Source of the DNA: an uncultured Pelagibacteraceae bacterium
GTDB taxonomy: Bacteria; Pseudomonadota; Alphaproteobacteria; Pelagibacterales; Pelagibacteraceae
DNA: 64,000 nt
Reading direction: 5' to 3'
Assembly (NCBI GenBank): GCA_902582735.1
Contig: CACHTB010000002.1
Location: 1 to 64,000, forward strand
A model generated the notes under the pieces. It was not told the origin of the DNA and ran no database searches. It saw nothing but the letters and a program-made list of their open reading frames with translations. Below are positions 11,256 to 20,740 of the stretch, piece after piece. Position 1 is the stretch's first letter, and each line of letters opens with the position of its first letter. Made by a program: the position numbers and the translations under genes.

Positions 11256-12245
11256 TTATAAATTTTTATTTATAAGATGTTCTAGAAGCTTAATATGATC
11301 TTCGTTATCATTCAAACACGGTATCATATCAAAGTTTTTTCCCCCAGATTTTAAAAAACTCTCTTTACCTTGAATTGCGATTTCTTCTAAAGTCTCAACA
11401 CAATCTGATGCAAAACCAGGACAAATTACTAAGATATTATTTATATTGTTGCTCGGTAATTCTTCTAAAGTTTTATCAGTATAAGGTTTTAACCATTGTT
11501 CGGGACCGAACCTTGATTGGAAAGTTGTTCTTATCTTAACATCTTTGAACTTTTCTGAGATTAGTCTTGTGGTTTTATGACAGTAACAATGATAGGGATC
11601 ACCTTTATCAAAATATTTTTGTGGAATTCCATGGTAAGAAGCAATGATCAGGTCTGGTTTCCAATTAATCTCAGAAATTTTTTTATTTAATGAATTAACA
11701 AGTGCATCAATATAAAGTACCTCTGACTCATAATGTGGAACAATCTTTAAACTTGGTTGCCATCTCATATTCATAAGAGATCTGTATACTTCATCACATA
11801 CCGTTGCTGTTGTTGCTGCAGCATATTGTGGATATAAAGGAATAATTAAGAGATGTTCACAACCAGCTTTGTGTAGTTCATTTATTTTACTTTTTATACT
11901 TGGGTTTCCATATCTCATTGCATAATCAATTATAATTTTTTCATTTTTAATCAATTTGTCAATTTTTTCGGCCTGTAATTTTGTGTAGTATCTTAAAGGA
12001 GACATGTCATCTTTTTCCATCCAAATTTCTTTATATGCTTTTGCGGTTTTAGAGGGTCTAAATGTTAAGATGAAAACATTCAGAACGAATTTCCATAATA
12101 TCGGATTAACTTCTATAACTCTTCTATCAGAGAGAAATTCTTTAAGATACCTTCTTACATCAAACCAACTTGTGGATTCCGGGGTTCCAAGATTAATCAA
12201 TAAAACTCCAGTTTTTCCAAATTTGATTTTTGGGTGGTCTTCCAT
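11256..12245 (-). CDS. hemH: Ferrochelatase
   Basis: Inserts ferrous iron into protoporphyrin IX, the last step of haem synthesis. The 329-residue length is typical. Family features include the opening LLINLGTPES, the catalytic His in SYHGIPQKY near residue 205, and the late GFASDCVETLEEI segment containing the conserved acidic metal-path residues. Its start lies next to the stop of hemE (1-bp overlap), and hemJ follows after four bases. Confidence 0.96.
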   Translation of the reverse strand: MEDHPKIKFGKTGVLLINLGTPESTSWFDVRRYLKEFLSDRRVIEVNPILWKFVLNVFILTFRPSKTAKAYKEIWMEKDDMSPLRYYTKLQAEKIDKLIKNEKIIIDYAMRYGNPSIKSKINELHKAGCEHLLIIPLYPQYAAATTATVCDEVYRSLMNMRWQPSLKIVPHYESEVLYIDALVNSLNKKISEINWKPDLIIASYHGIPQKYFDKGDPYHCYCHKTTRLISEKFKDVKIRTTFQSRFGPEQWLKPYTDKTLEELPSNNINNILVICPGFASDCVETLEEIAIQGKESFLKSGGKNFDMIPCLNDNEDHIKLLEHLINKNL

Positions 12246-13246
12246 TAATTAAACGATCTCACAATTTTTACTAATTTTTCAACCATTTCAATTTTTGTTT
12301 GAGGTTGAATTCCATGTCCTAAATTAAATATATAAGGATGATCTTTGAATATATTTAAATATTTTTTAGTCTCTTTTTCTAAAGTTTCTTCATCTTGTAA
12401 CAGAATTTTTGGATCTAGACCTCCCTGAATTGGAATATCTATATTTTTTAAAATATCTTTTGGATCTGTATCATAATCGATACTAACAGCACTTGGCTTA
12501 ACAATATCACAAAAGTTCTTGTAATCTTTTATACCTCTAGGAAAACATATAACTGGAACACCAAGACTTTTAGTATATTCTACAAGACTTAATGTTGGTA
12601 TGTAAATATATTCAGGAATATTTTTTTCAAGCAGTCCAGCCCAACTATCGAATATTTGTATAATCGTAGCACCTGCTTCAACTTGTTTTTTAATATGAAT
12701 TTTAAGAAACTTATCAATAATCGATAGTAATCTATTAATTAAAAATTCATCTTTAAAAAAATCTTCTTTAAGTTTTTTTTTAGGAGAGATTTTGTTGATC
12801 ATGTATACTAAAATTGTCCATGGGGCGCCAACAAACCCTATTAAGTCTTTTTCATCTTTGTTGATCTTATTTGATGTTATGTTAATTGCCTTATAAACGG
12901 AATTTAACTTAAAAGAAAAATCTACTTCATCAATATTCTTTAATTCATCTAGATTTAAGTTACCTAGCTTTGGACCAAAATTTTTCTCAAACTCAACTTT
13001 TTGGTTTAAACCATATGGTAACATTAAAATATCTGAGAAAATAATTGCAGCATCAAAATTAAATCTCTCCATAGGTTGTAAAGTTATTTCAGACGCTAAA
13101 TTTTCACTAAGGCACAATTTTATAAAATCTTGATTTTTACTCCGTATTTCGCGAAATTCAGGCAAATATCTCCCAGCTTGTCTCATTAACCATATTGGAT
13201 TTAGATTACTTTTTTTCTGAACAATACATTTTTGAATTGGGGTCAT
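12245..13246 (-). CDS. hemE: Uroporphyrinogen decarboxylase
   Basis: Decarboxylates uroporphyrinogen III to coproporphyrinogen III. The family signature MRQAGRYLPEFR starts at residue 21, and FSDILMLPYGL and the C-terminal NLGHGIQPQT segment are both present. The 333-residue length is normal. It is the first gene leftward of the proposed origin gap, the same position as in Caulobacter, and starts the hemE-hemH-hemJ operon. Confidence 0.97.
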   Translation of the reverse strand: MTPIQKCIVQKKSNLNPIWLMRQAGRYLPEFREIRSKNQDFIKLCLSENLASEITLQPMERFNFDAAIIFSDILMLPYGLNQKVEFEKNFGPKLGNLNLDELKNIDEVDFSFKLNSVYKAINITSNKINKDEKDLIGFVGAPWTILVYMINKISPKKKLKEDFFKDEFLINRLLSIIDKFLKIHIKKQVEAGATIIQIFDSWAGLLEKNIPEYIYIPTLSLVEYTKSLGVPVICFPRGIKDYKNFCDIVKPSAVSIDYDTDPKDILKNIDIPIQGGLDPKILLQDEETLEKETKKYLNIFKDHPYIFNLGHGIQPQTKIEMVEKLVKIVRSFN

Positions 13247-13532
13247 TTATAAATAGATCAATTAATATTTATTGTATTAGTATTATGATATGTGAATTAC
13301 GTAAATTATCTAATTTGCACACTTTATATACAATTTATTAACATTTAATTGCAAATTTAAAGCTTATTTATCAATGTAAGTTAATGATTATTACCAATTA
13401 AAGAATTCTGGTTTCTAACTAATTAACATGTAAAAAAATGTTTAATATCAGTAATAATTTATAATATTAATTACAGATATTTATTAATCGCTAATATTTA
13501 AACTTTAGTGATATTTTATTGACATTTTATAC
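13247..13532. other. oriC: Putative chromosomal replication origin (oriC)
   Basis: The longest non-coding gap in the window, extremely AT-rich, between hemE and ppsR. In Caulobacter the origin lies between hemE and the ppsR homologue. Genes diverge from it on both sides. DnaA-box-like nonamers cluster at 13291-13299 (minus strand TAATTCACA, one mismatch to TTATNCACA), 13313-13321 (ATTTGCACA, two mismatches) and 13324-13332 (TTATATACA, one mismatch). An AT-only unwinding-like tract follows at about 13441-13500. Near matches are expected by chance in such AT-rich DNA, so synteny carries most of the weight. Confidence 0.65.
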
Positions 13533-14351
13533 ATGAAAAATGAACATCAAATTTATTTAATTTCGGATTCAACTGGAGAAACTTTAGATAGAATCTTCTT
13601 AGCACTAAAAGCACAGTTTACAAATTTTGAATACGAGCTTAATAATTTCTCTTTCACTAGAACAGAGAACCAAATTCAACAGATTTTAGATAAAGCAAAA
13701 AAAAGAGAGAATCCAATTATACTTTACACAATAGTTAATAGTAAGCTTGCAAAGTATTTAGCAGACCAAGCTCAATCGAAACAAATTCCCTGTTTTGGTG
13801 TTTTAGGTGATTTAATACTAAGCTTTTCTAAAATATTAAATCAGAGAGCATCGCACGAACCAAGTGGTCAACACGTACTCAATGAAGAATATTATCAAAG
13901 AATAGAAGCCATACAATTTACAATGAACCATGATGATGGAAATCAAACTGATGATCTGGAGAAATCCGATATTATTTTGTTAGGGGTTAGTAGAACAAGC
14001 AAAACTCCAACCTCAATTTATTTGGCCAATAAAGGTTACAAAACTTCAAATATTCCATTAGTTAATGAAAAATCAATACCTACAAGAATAACGAAAAAAA
14101 ACTTTAAACCTTGTGTTGTTGGTTTAACAACTGAAGCTGAAAGATTATTTGATATAAGAAAGAATAGACTCAATAGTTTGAAGGAAAATGAAAGCACAGG
14201 GTACACAAATTTAGAAAAAATTAAAGAAGAGATTGAAAACTCAAAAAAAATTTTCAGAAAGAATCAATGGCCAACAATAGATGTTACAAGAAAATCTGTT
14301 GAGGAAACCGCTGCTTCAATCATAAAAATTTATGAGATAAAAAATAGATAA
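13533..14351 (+). CDS. ppsR: Pyruvate, phosphate dikinase / PEP synthase regulatory protein
   Basis: DUF299 bifunctional kinase and pyrophosphorylase that switches pyruvate phosphate dikinase or PEP synthetase off and on through ADP-dependent threonine phosphorylation. The 272-residue protein opens with IYLISDSTGETL and has the P-loop-like GVSRTSKTPTS at about 151-161 and a C-terminal WPTIDVTRKSVEETA, all family signatures. It is first of a plus-strand run ppsR-maf-aroE-coaE-dnaQ linked by abutting or overlapping ends. No PPDK gene is in the window. Confidence 0.93.
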   Translation: MKNEHQIYLISDSTGETLDRIFLALKAQFTNFEYELNNFSFTRTENQIQQILDKAKKRENPIILYTIVNSKLAKYLADQAQSKQIPCFGVLGDLILSFSKILNQRASHEPSGQHVLNEEYYQRIEAIQFTMNHDDGNQTDDLEKSDIILLGVSRTSKTPTSIYLANKGYKTSNIPLVNEKSIPTRITKKNFKPCVVGLTTEAERLFDIRKNRLNSLKENESTGYTNLEKIKEEIENSKKIFRKNQWPTIDVTRKSVEETAASIIKIYEIKNR

Positions 14352-14932
14352 TGAAAATAGTATTGGCTTCGAAAAGCAAGGTTAGAAAAGATATCTTAAC
14401 CGAACACAATATAGATTGTGAAATTATTCAATCAAATGTTGACGAAGATCCAATTAAAAATAGTTTAATCGCAGAAGGAGTAACACCTGAAATTATTTCT
14501 AAAAATCTAGCTGAGTTAAAAGCAAATAAAGTTAGTTCTAATGTGTATGACAAATTAGTATTAGGAGCTGATAGTGTAATAGATTTAAATGGTGAATTAA
14601 TCTCAAAACCATCTTCAAGAGAAGAGGCGATGAATATATTAAGAAAATTAAATGGTAAGTCACATTATTTAATAAGTTCTGTTTGTATTTCAAAAAATAA
14701 CTCAATGATTTGGAATCATACTGATAAAGCAAAGCTTACTATGAAAAATTTTTCAGTCTTAGAGCTAAAAGATTATTTAAACAAAATCTCAGATGAAGCA
14801 TTATATGCTTATAATGTTTATCAAATAGAGGGAGAAGGAAAAAATTTATTCGAAAAAATTGAAGGTGATAAAAATACAATAATGGGCTTACCAATAACGC
14901 AGATAAAAACATACATGGAAAATTACAAATGA
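14351..14932 (+). CDS. maf: Maf-family nucleoside triphosphate pyrophosphatase
   Basis: Maf/YhdE-type house-cleaning pyrophosphatase acting on non-canonical or modified nucleotides. The 193-residue protein starts LASKSKVRKDIL, matching the Maf LASxSPRR motif in a divergent form, with VLGADSVIDLNG and SKPSSREEAMNILRKLNGK following. The shared A of the ppsR stop and maf start (1-bp overlap) and the four-base overlap with aroE show an operon. Substrate preference cannot be read from the sequence. Confidence 0.88.
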   Translation: MKIVLASKSKVRKDILTEHNIDCEIIQSNVDEDPIKNSLIAEGVTPEIISKNLAELKANKVSSNVYDKLVLGADSVIDLNGELISKPSSREEAMNILRKLNGKSHYLISSVCISKNNSMIWNHTDKAKLTMKNFSVLELKDYLNKISDEALYAYNVYQIEGEGKNLFEKIEGDKNTIMGLPITQIKTYMENYK

Positions 14933-15723
14933 AAAAATTTTTAGTAATTGGTGATCCAATAGAGCATTCACTTTCCCCAAAATTACACAATTATTGGTTC
15001 AAACAGAATAATGTTGATGCAGTTTATGAAAAAAAAAAAATTAATGAAGTAGAACTAAGGGATATTGTGTATAAAATCAGAAAGAATGAAATCTTCGGAG
15101 TAAATGTAACTGTCCCTTATAAATCAAAAATAATTAAATACTTAGACTTACTGAGTGATGATGCTAGCGCTACTCAATCTGTGAACACAATACTTAAAAA
15201 AGAGAATAAAATTTTTGGATTTAATACAGATGTAGATGGTTTTAAGTTATCCTTGTTAAATTATATCGATAAAATAAGAAATAAAACTGTACTAATTTTA
15301 GGAGCCGGAGGTGTTGCACCATCCATAATTTATGTTTTAAAAAAAATTAAAACATCAAAAATCTTAGTCACTAATAGAACAAGGATTAAATCAGAAAATT
15401 TGAAAAACAAATTCAGTGATATCGAAGTAGTTGATTGGGGAGAGACACCTGCTGCCGATGTTGTAATAAATGTGACGAGCTTAGGTCTTAATCTTGATGA
15501 TAAAATTGATCTAGATTATGAAAAAATTGGCAAGGATAAGCTTTTTTATGATGTAATATACAAACCATCAAAAACATTATTCTTAGATGAGGCAAAAAAA
15601 AGAGGCAACATAATTGAAAACGGTAAAATGATGTTTGTTTATCAAGCACAAAAAGCATTTGAATTGTGGAATAATTTAAAGCCGGAAATTAATGAACAGG
15701 TCTTAAATCTTTTAGATGATTAG
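14929..15723 (+). CDS. aroE: Shikimate dehydrogenase
   Basis: NADPH-dependent reduction of 3-dehydroshikimate to shikimate in aromatic amino acid synthesis. The substrate-binding site is PIEHSLSPKLHN near the N-terminus, the catalytic Lys lies in NVTVPYKSK, and the Rossmann loop is LGAGGVAPS. The C-terminal QAQKAFELW also fits. The 264-residue length is normal. The start overlaps maf by ATGA and the end overlaps coaE by eight bases. Confidence 0.96.
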   Translation: MKKFLVIGDPIEHSLSPKLHNYWFKQNNVDAVYEKKKINEVELRDIVYKIRKNEIFGVNVTVPYKSKIIKYLDLLSDDASATQSVNTILKKENKIFGFNTDVDGFKLSLLNYIDKIRNKTVLILGAGGVAPSIIYVLKKIKTSKILVTNRTRIKSENLKNKFSDIEVVDWGETPAADVVINVTSLGLNLDDKIDLDYEKIGKDKLFYDVIYKPSKTLFLDEAKKRGNIIENGKMMFVYQAQKAFELWNNLKPEINEQVLNLLDD

Positions 15724-16291
15724 AATAGCAATATTAGGAGATATAGGTGCTGGCAAAAGTTTTGTTTCTAAACAATTTAATTGCCCACTCTTTAATGCTG
15801 ATAAAGAAGTTGCTGAAATTTATAAAAATGACAGATCTTGTTACCAAAAAATAAAAAAAGCGTTACCTAAATATATAATTTCAGAACACTTAGATAGAAA
15901 ATTTTTACTAAAAGCCGTATTGGATAGCAAAAATAATCTTAGAAAGATTTCAAAAATTGTTCATCCAATTGTTAGAACTAGGATGAATAAGTTTTTAATT
16001 AAGAATAGCTCCAAAAAATTAGTAGTACTAGACATTCCTTTATATTTAGAAAACAAACTAAAAAAGAAAGGTGATGTGTTAATATTTGTGGAAGCAAAAA
16101 GAAAAGACATTCAAAAAAGATTAAAAAAGAGAAAATATTTTAGTGAAAAACTGAACAAAAATTTGAGGAGTTTGCAGTTACCACTAAACAAAAAGAAAAA
16201 ATTATCTAATTTTATTATTAAGAATACATTTAACGCATCAAAAATTAAAAATGATGTAAAACATATAAAAACTGAAATCTTAAATATATGA
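15716..16291 (+). CDS. coaE: Dephospho-CoA kinase
   Basis: Last step of coenzyme A synthesis, phosphorylating dephospho-CoA. The P-loop GDIGAGKSFVSKQF is at the N-terminus; FNADKEVAEIY and LDIPLYLENKL are the other family blocks. At 191 residues it is a little shorter than the 200-205 usual. It overlaps aroE and dnaQ and keeps the alphaproteobacterial maf-aroE-coaE-dnaQ order, which supports the call despite a divergent, lysine-rich C-terminal half. Confidence 0.92.
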   Translation: MIRIAILGDIGAGKSFVSKQFNCPLFNADKEVAEIYKNDRSCYQKIKKALPKYIISEHLDRKFLLKAVLDSKNNLRKISKIVHPIVRTRMNKFLIKNSSKKLVVLDIPLYLENKLKKKGDVLIFVEAKRKDIQKRLKKRKYFSEKLNKNLRSLQLPLNKKKKLSNFIIKNTFNASKIKNDVKHIKTEILNI

Positions 16292-16956
16292 AAGAAATAA
16301 TTTTAGATACCGAAACAACTGGACTATCTGTTAAAGATGGACATCGTATTGTTGAAATTGGTTGTATAGAACTTGATAACTTAGTACCAACAAAAAATAT
16401 ATTTCACTGCTATTTAAATCCAGAGAGAAAAGTATCTGAAAAAGCATTCGAAGTTCACGGTTATTCTGACCAATTTTTATCTAACAAAAAAAAGTTTTTT
16501 GAAATAGTAGATGAATTTTTAAATTTTATTAAAGATAAAAAAATAATAATACATAATGCAGAATTTGATATTTCACATTTAAACAACGAACTTTCTATTG
16601 CTGGAAAAACAGAGATAAATAAAGAAAACATTGTAGATACATTAGACCTTGCTAGGAACAAATTCCCTGGTTCAGGCATTAGTTTGGATGCTCTCTGTAA
16701 GAGATTTAGAATAGATAACTCAAAAAGAGAAAAACATACTGCGTTAATTGATTGTGAACTACTTGCAAAAGTTTATATAAATTTGTTAGATCAGAAAGAG
16801 CCTAAACTAAATTTTTCAAACTCTGTTGATATTAATTCTGTCGAAATTCAAAATAAAAATATAACTTATTCAAAAAAAATTGTTTATCCAACAACAGAAG
16901 AGCTTGAACAGCACAGAGAATTTTTGAAAAGAGATTTAAAGAAAAATTTTTATTGA
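16288..16956 (+). CDS. dnaQ: DNA polymerase III epsilon subunit (proofreading exonuclease)
   Basis: 3'-5' exonuclease of the replicative polymerase. DEDDh motifs are visible: Exo I LDTETTGL at residues 6-13, Exo II HNAEFDISHL, and Exo III HTALIDC near 150-156. The 222-residue protein keeps a C-terminal tail that would bind the alpha subunit. It ends 7 bp inside the convergent secB gene. The short plus-strand run from the proposed origin ends here. Confidence 0.95.
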   Translation: MKEIILDTETTGLSVKDGHRIVEIGCIELDNLVPTKNIFHCYLNPERKVSEKAFEVHGYSDQFLSNKKKFFEIVDEFLNFIKDKKIIIHNAEFDISHLNNELSIAGKTEINKENIVDTLDLARNKFPGSGISLDALCKRFRIDNSKREKHTALIDCELLAKVYINLLDQKEPKLNFSNSVDINSVEIQNKNITYSKKIVYPTTEELEQHREFLKRDLKKNFY

Positions 16957-17375
16957 TTTGATCTTTGTTGGTATAATTTAAGAAAATCAATCTCACCTGA
17001 GAAATTAGCTTCTGGAAAACCCGAGTGTCTGAGTATTTGAACAAAAGCTTCACGTATTTTTGGAAAAACTTCTAGCTGCAGATCACAAAGTATAAATTTT
17101 TCCAACTCATTTTTTTCTACATTTGTGTCTTCAATTTCAACGACAGTTGAGTATAGAAGTTCAAAGAGCGCTTTTTTTTTACTTTCTTCTACATCTGTGT
17201 ATTTAAGTTTGGTAAAAACCTCTATCATTTTATTTTTTAATGGTTTTGAGCTTATATCTAAAGTGATTTTATATTTTGATATCCTCTCTCTTGCCAATAG
17301 AAGAGTTTGCACATCTGGTACTTCAACAGATAAATCTTTTGTATAAGTTAGTATAATTTTATGTTTAATAGTCAT
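16950..17375 (-). CDS. secB: Protein-export chaperone SecB
   Basis: Tetrameric chaperone that keeps preproteins unfolded and delivers them to SecA. The 141-residue protein matches SecB in length and arrangement: a central DISSKPLKNKMIEVFTKLKY strand region, then a C-terminal helix containing LFPxxRE-like EVFPKIREAFVQILRHSGFP. It is divergent at the N-terminus. The alphaproteobacterial dnaQ-secB-fxsA-Tim44 order supports the call. It overlaps dnaQ by 7 bp. Confidence 0.85.
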   Translation of the reverse strand: MTIKHKIILTYTKDLSVEVPDVQTLLLARERISKYKITLDISSKPLKNKMIEVFTKLKYTDVEESKKKALFELLYSTVVEIEDTNVEKNELEKFILCDLQLEVFPKIREAFVQILRHSGFPEANFSGEIDFLKLYQQRSNQ

Positions 17376-17791
17376 TATTTTTCATCCATATCTCTATATT
17401 CACCTTCAATAAAATCTTTTTTTTGGTGGGTATTTTTTTTTTTAACTAATCTTCTAGAAAAAGCATTAAAGATAAGCTTTCTTGTAACTGGAATAATTAA
17501 TAGTAATCCTAAGAAATCAGTGGCGAAGCCGGGAATTATTAAGAGAATGGCAGCAAATGTTAGGGCGGCGCCCGACACAATTTCATAAAATGGAACTTCA
17601 TTTCTAACTAATTGGGCTATCCCAGATCTTAGAGTATTAAATCCCTCGTATCTTGCATATGTAACCCCTATAATTGCTGTAAGCAAAATTAAACTAATTG
17701 TGTTAAATGCCCCAATAGAGGATCCTATTTTAATAAACAAGTAAATTTCAATTAAAGGAATAGATAAAATTAGAATTAATACTGAGTTCAT
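17375..17791 (-). CDS. fxsA: FxsA-family membrane protein
   Basis: Small cytoplasmic-membrane protein of the FxsA family, named for suppression of F-exclusion of phage T7; its cellular role is unclear. The 138-residue product has a hydrophobic N-terminal half with the family block LIEIYLFIKIGSSIGA, then a second pair of membrane segments containing LIIPGFATDFLGLLLIIPVTR, followed by a charged cytoplasmic tail. It overlaps the secB start by one base and is divergent from the Tim44-domain gene. Confidence 0.9.
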   Translation of the reverse strand: MNSVLILILSIPLIEIYLFIKIGSSIGAFNTISLILLTAIIGVTYARYEGFNTLRSGIAQLVRNEVPFYEIVSGAALTFAAILLIIPGFATDFLGLLLIIPVTRKLIFNAFSRRLVKKKNTHQKKDFIEGEYRDMDEK

Positions 17792-17849
17792 TTGTCTATA
17801 ATGTAAATTGCCAGTTGAAATTAGGCAACATAGTAAATATTATCATCAT

Positions 17850-18437
17850 ATGAGTTATAGCTTTGAATATATCGATATCATCCTTCTTGCAATGATTGCA
17901 GGGTTTATATTTTTGAGATTAAGAGGAATTTTAGGGAAAAAATCAGGGTTTGAAGAGGATATAAACCAAAGTTTTCCTCATGAGGCACCAGTGGTCAAAA
18001 CAGATGTTCAGTTAAATGCTGATACATTTGATGATAATGCTAAAAAAGAATTCTTAAAAGGTGCACAAATAGCTTATGAAACAATCGTTACAAATTTTTC
18101 TAAAGGAAAACTAAAAGATATTAAATCTTTGTTGGGTAAAGAGGTCTATGATCAATTTGATCAAGCAGTGAAGGATAGAAAATTAAAAAATCTATCCTCT
18201 AACACTACTTTTATAGGAATTAACTCCGCGGAAATTAAAAATCATGAGCAAAATAAAAATATGCTTGAGGTAACTGTAGAGTTTGTAAGTGAAATCATTT
18301 CACATATTAAGGACCAAGAAAACAAAACAGTTTCAGGAGATCCTGAGAAAATAAAAAAAGTTCATGATATTTGGAAATTTTCTAAAGATAGTAGATCTGT
18401 AAATCCAAATTGGGTACTAATTGACACCCAAGCTTAG
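17850..18437 (+). CDS. Tim44/TimA-domain inner-membrane protein
   Basis: Bacterial Tim44-domain protein, anchored in the inner membrane and facing the cytoplasm; the function in bacteria is poorly defined. The ORF track starts at 17808, but Met at 17850 (MSYSFEYIDI) is preferred because it places the membrane segment IDIILLAMIAGFIFLRL at the N-terminus as in homologues and leaves 58 bp for divergent promoters with fxsA. The C-terminal Tim44 fold (about 85-195) shows FLKGAQIAYETIVTNFSKGK. It is followed directly by the Smr gene. Confidence 0.85.
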   Translation: MSYSFEYIDIILLAMIAGFIFLRLRGILGKKSGFEEDINQSFPHEAPVVKTDVQLNADTFDDNAKKEFLKGAQIAYETIVTNFSKGKLKDIKSLLGKEVYDQFDQAVKDRKLKNLSSNTTFIGINSAEIKNHEQNKNMLEVTVEFVSEIISHIKDQENKTVSGDPEKIKKVHDIWKFSKDSRSVNPNWVLIDTQA

Positions 18438-18854
18438 TTGACAAAAAAACTTTCAGATAAAGATAAAAAGGACTGGCAAAATTTCTTAGAAAGCTCGGAA
18501 AAGTTAGATAACAAAGATAAAGAAACTTTAGATCACCAGAATAGAACTGAGGAGAAAGTTATAGATCTTCATGGATTTACTCTTGAGGAGGCAAATCATA
18601 AAATTTCTGAATTTATCCAAGATTGTTATGATCAAAATGTAATAAAAATAAATATAATAACTGGCAAGGGACTAAGATCAAAAAATTTAAATGATCCATA
18701 TCAATCTAAAGATTTAAGTATACTTAAGTACTCAATACCTAACCACATTAAAGATAGCCCTCACCTAATGTCAAAAATTATAAAAATTGATCAACAAGCT
18801 GTTGATAGTCCATCAAAAGGAAATTTTGAGATTTTTTTAAAAAAGAAATTATAG
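18438..18854 (+). CDS. Smr-domain protein
   Basis: Small MutS-related (Smr) domain protein, a presumed nuclease-type domain. After a charged N-terminal 40 residues, [10 protein letters not shown] begins at 43 and ITGKGLRS at about 74, the two Smr signature blocks. It starts with TTG immediately after the TAG of the Tim44 gene, so translation is probably coupled. No upstream or nearby in-frame ATG precedes the domain. In many alphaproteobacteria an mltA gene separates these two; here it is absent. The end overlaps hslU by 6 bp. Confidence 0.87.
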   Translation: MTKKLSDKDKKDWQNFLESSEKLDNKDKETLDHQNRTEEKVIDLHGFTLEEANHKISEFIQDCYDQNVIKINIITGKGLRSKNLNDPYQSKDLSILKYSIPNHIKDSPHLMSKIIKIDQQAVDSPSKGNFEIFLKKKL

Positions 18855-20216
18855 AATAAACTTAGAAAGATCGGTATCTTTTACTAGTTCACCTATATTT
18901 TTCTTAATATATTTAGAGTCCACTGTTATTTTCTCACCAGCTCTATCTGTAGCTGTAAAACTAATTTCATCTAATACTCTTTCGATAATGGTATGAAGAC
19001 GTCTTGCACCAATATTTTCAACGGTTGTGTTAACTTCGCTTGCAATATTAGCAATAGTATCAATACCATTATCTGTGAATTCAAGGTCTACATTTTCAGT
19101 TTTTAAAAGTGCCTTATATTGTTTTATTAAACTGTTATCTGGTTCTTTCAAAATTCTTTTAAAATCATCACTGTTTAACGCATCAAGTTCAACTCTAATT
19201 GGAAGTCTTCCTTGAAGTTCCGGTAAAAGGTCAGATGGTTTTGCTAATTGGAATGCTCCTGATGCAATAAATAAAATATGATCAGTTTTAATAGGACCAT
19301 ATTTTGTGCTCACTGTTGTTCCTTCAATCAAAGGCAATAGATCTCTTTGAACCCCTTCTCTTGAAACATCACCTCCAACACGATCAGTTCTAGCTGAAAT
19401 TTTATCTATCTCATCTAAAAAAACGATACCATTATTTTCTGTTGAATTTTTTGCAGCTTTAATAATTTTATCTTGTTCAATTAATTTATCAGATTCCTCA
19501 TTGATTAAAATTTCATGAGATTCTTTTACACTCATTTTCTTTTTTTTTGGTTTTTGGCCCATTGATTTTCCTAAAACATCAGAAATATTTATCATGCCAA
19601 CATTAGCACCTGGCATTCCTGGTATTTCAAAAGATGGCATTTGATTACTTTCTGCAACAGCGATTTCAATTTCATTGTCATCTAAATCTCCATCTCTCAA
19701 CCTTTTTCGAAAGCTTTCTCTCGTAGCAACACTTGCTTTGTTGCCGACTAATGCGTCTAAAACCCTTTCCTCAGCTAACTTTTGGGCTTGCGCGTGGACT
19801 TCTTTTCTTTTCTTTACTTTTTCCATTGAAATAGCAATCTCTAACAAATCTCTTACAATTTGTTCGACATCTCTTCCAACATAACCTACTTCTGTAAATC
19901 TAGTTGCCTCAACTTTTACAAAGGGAGCCTCAGCAAGCTTTGATAGTCTTCTTGAAATTTCTGTTTTTCCAACTCCAGTTGGACCAATCATAAGTATATT
20001 TTTGGGAAGAACCTCATCTTTCATATCTCCAGATAAAGCCTGTCTTCTCCATCTATTTCTTAATGCTATAGCTACGGCTCTTTTTGCTTTGTTCTGTCCA
20101 ACAACAAATCTATCTAACTCTGAAACAATTTCTCTTGGGGAAAGTGAATTTTCAATAGTTGAATTTTCTTTTGTAACCTTTTCTTTTGGAAATGTAGTCA
20201 CGTTAGTTTTTTCCAT
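18849..20216 (-). CDS. hslU: ATP-dependent protease ATPase subunit HslU
   Basis: AAA+ unfoldase that feeds the HslV peptidase. Walker A is GPTGVGKT at residues 78-85, Walker B is [10 protein letters not shown], and the I domain lies between them. The C-terminal [14 protein letters not shown] fits the tail that docks into HslV. It has 455 residues, about a dozen more than E. coli HslU, mainly from a Thr/Lys-rich N-terminal extension before [11 protein letters not shown]. It lies one base after hslV. Confidence 0.97.
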   Translation of the reverse strand: MEKTNVTTFPKEKVTKENSTIENSLSPREIVSELDRFVVGQNKAKRAVAIALRNRWRRQALSGDMKDEVLPKNILMIGPTGVGKTEISRRLSKLAEAPFVKVEATRFTEVGYVGRDVEQIVRDLLEIAISMEKVKKRKEVHAQAQKLAEERVLDALVGNKASVATRESFRKRLRDGDLDDNEIEIAVAESNQMPSFEIPGMPGANVGMINISDVLGKSMGQKPKKKKMSVKESHEILINEESDKLIEQDKIIKAAKNSTENNGIVFLDEIDKISARTDRVGGDVSREGVQRDLLPLIEGTTVSTKYGPIKTDHILFIASGAFQLAKPSDLLPELQGRLPIRVELDALNSDDFKRILKEPDNSLIKQYKALLKTENVDLEFTDNGIDTIANIASEVNTTVENIGARRLHTIIERVLDEISFTATDRAGEKITVDSKYIKKNIGELVKDTDLSKFIL

Positions 20217-20217
20217 T

Positions 20218-20733
20218 TTATATTTTCTCTGTACTCAAGTTGTCATTTGTAAAAACACATATTTCAGATGCAACTTTGATAGCTTTTTTTGCTATATCCT
20301 CAGCAGATTTATCACCATCCATTAATACTTTCGCAGCTGCTAAAGCATAATTTCCACCTGAACCAATTCCAATAACATCTCCCTCTGGCTCTAAAACATC
20401 CCCAGTTCCAGAAATTATAAAGCTTTTTTCTTTATCAGCTATTGCCATTAGTGCTTCGAGTCTTCTTAAATATTTATCAGTTCTCCAATCTTTAGCTAGT
20501 TCGACAGCAGCTCTCGTTAAATTGCCCGCATGTTTTTCTAACTTAGACTCTAATCTTTCAAATAATGTTAATGCATCAGCTGTTGATCCAGCAAACCCAG
20601 CGATCACATTTCTTTTCTCAATCTTTCTGACTTTGTTAGCAGTTTTTTTGATTACAGTATTTCCCATGCTGACCTGCCCATCACTTGCAACTACTACATC
20701 ATTATTTTTTCTAACCAAAACTATTGTTGTCAT
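20218..20733 (-). CDS. hslV: ATP-dependent protease peptidase subunit HslV
   Basis: Threonine peptidase of the HslUV protease. After Met removal the catalytic Thr comes from [25 protein letters not shown] and [13 protein letters not shown] are family blocks. The 171-residue length is standard. It precedes hslU as a two-gene operon. A sigma-32-like promoter sits just upstream and would place the transcript start almost at the start codon. Confidence 0.97.
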   Translation of the reverse strand: MTTIVLVRKNNDVVVASDGQVSMGNTVIKKTANKVRKIEKRNVIAGFAGSTADALTLFERLESKLEKHAGNLTRAAVELAKDWRTDKYLRRLEALMAIADKEKSFIISGTGDVLEPEGDVIGIGSGGNYALAAAKVLMDGDKSAEDIAKKAIKVASEICVFTNDNLSTEKI

Positions 20734-20740
20734 GCACTAT

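Noticed and set aside
13519-13524. TTGACA as a -35 box for ppsR
   Set aside because: It lies only 9 bp before the ATG, so no -10 fits between it and the start; the match is probably chance or part of origin structure.
15025-15050. Long A-runs in aroE and many other genes as phase-variation tracts
   Set aside because: Such runs are everywhere in this AT-rich window and lie within conserved frames; only the acs leader was kept because it is at the 5' end of a non-conserved extension.
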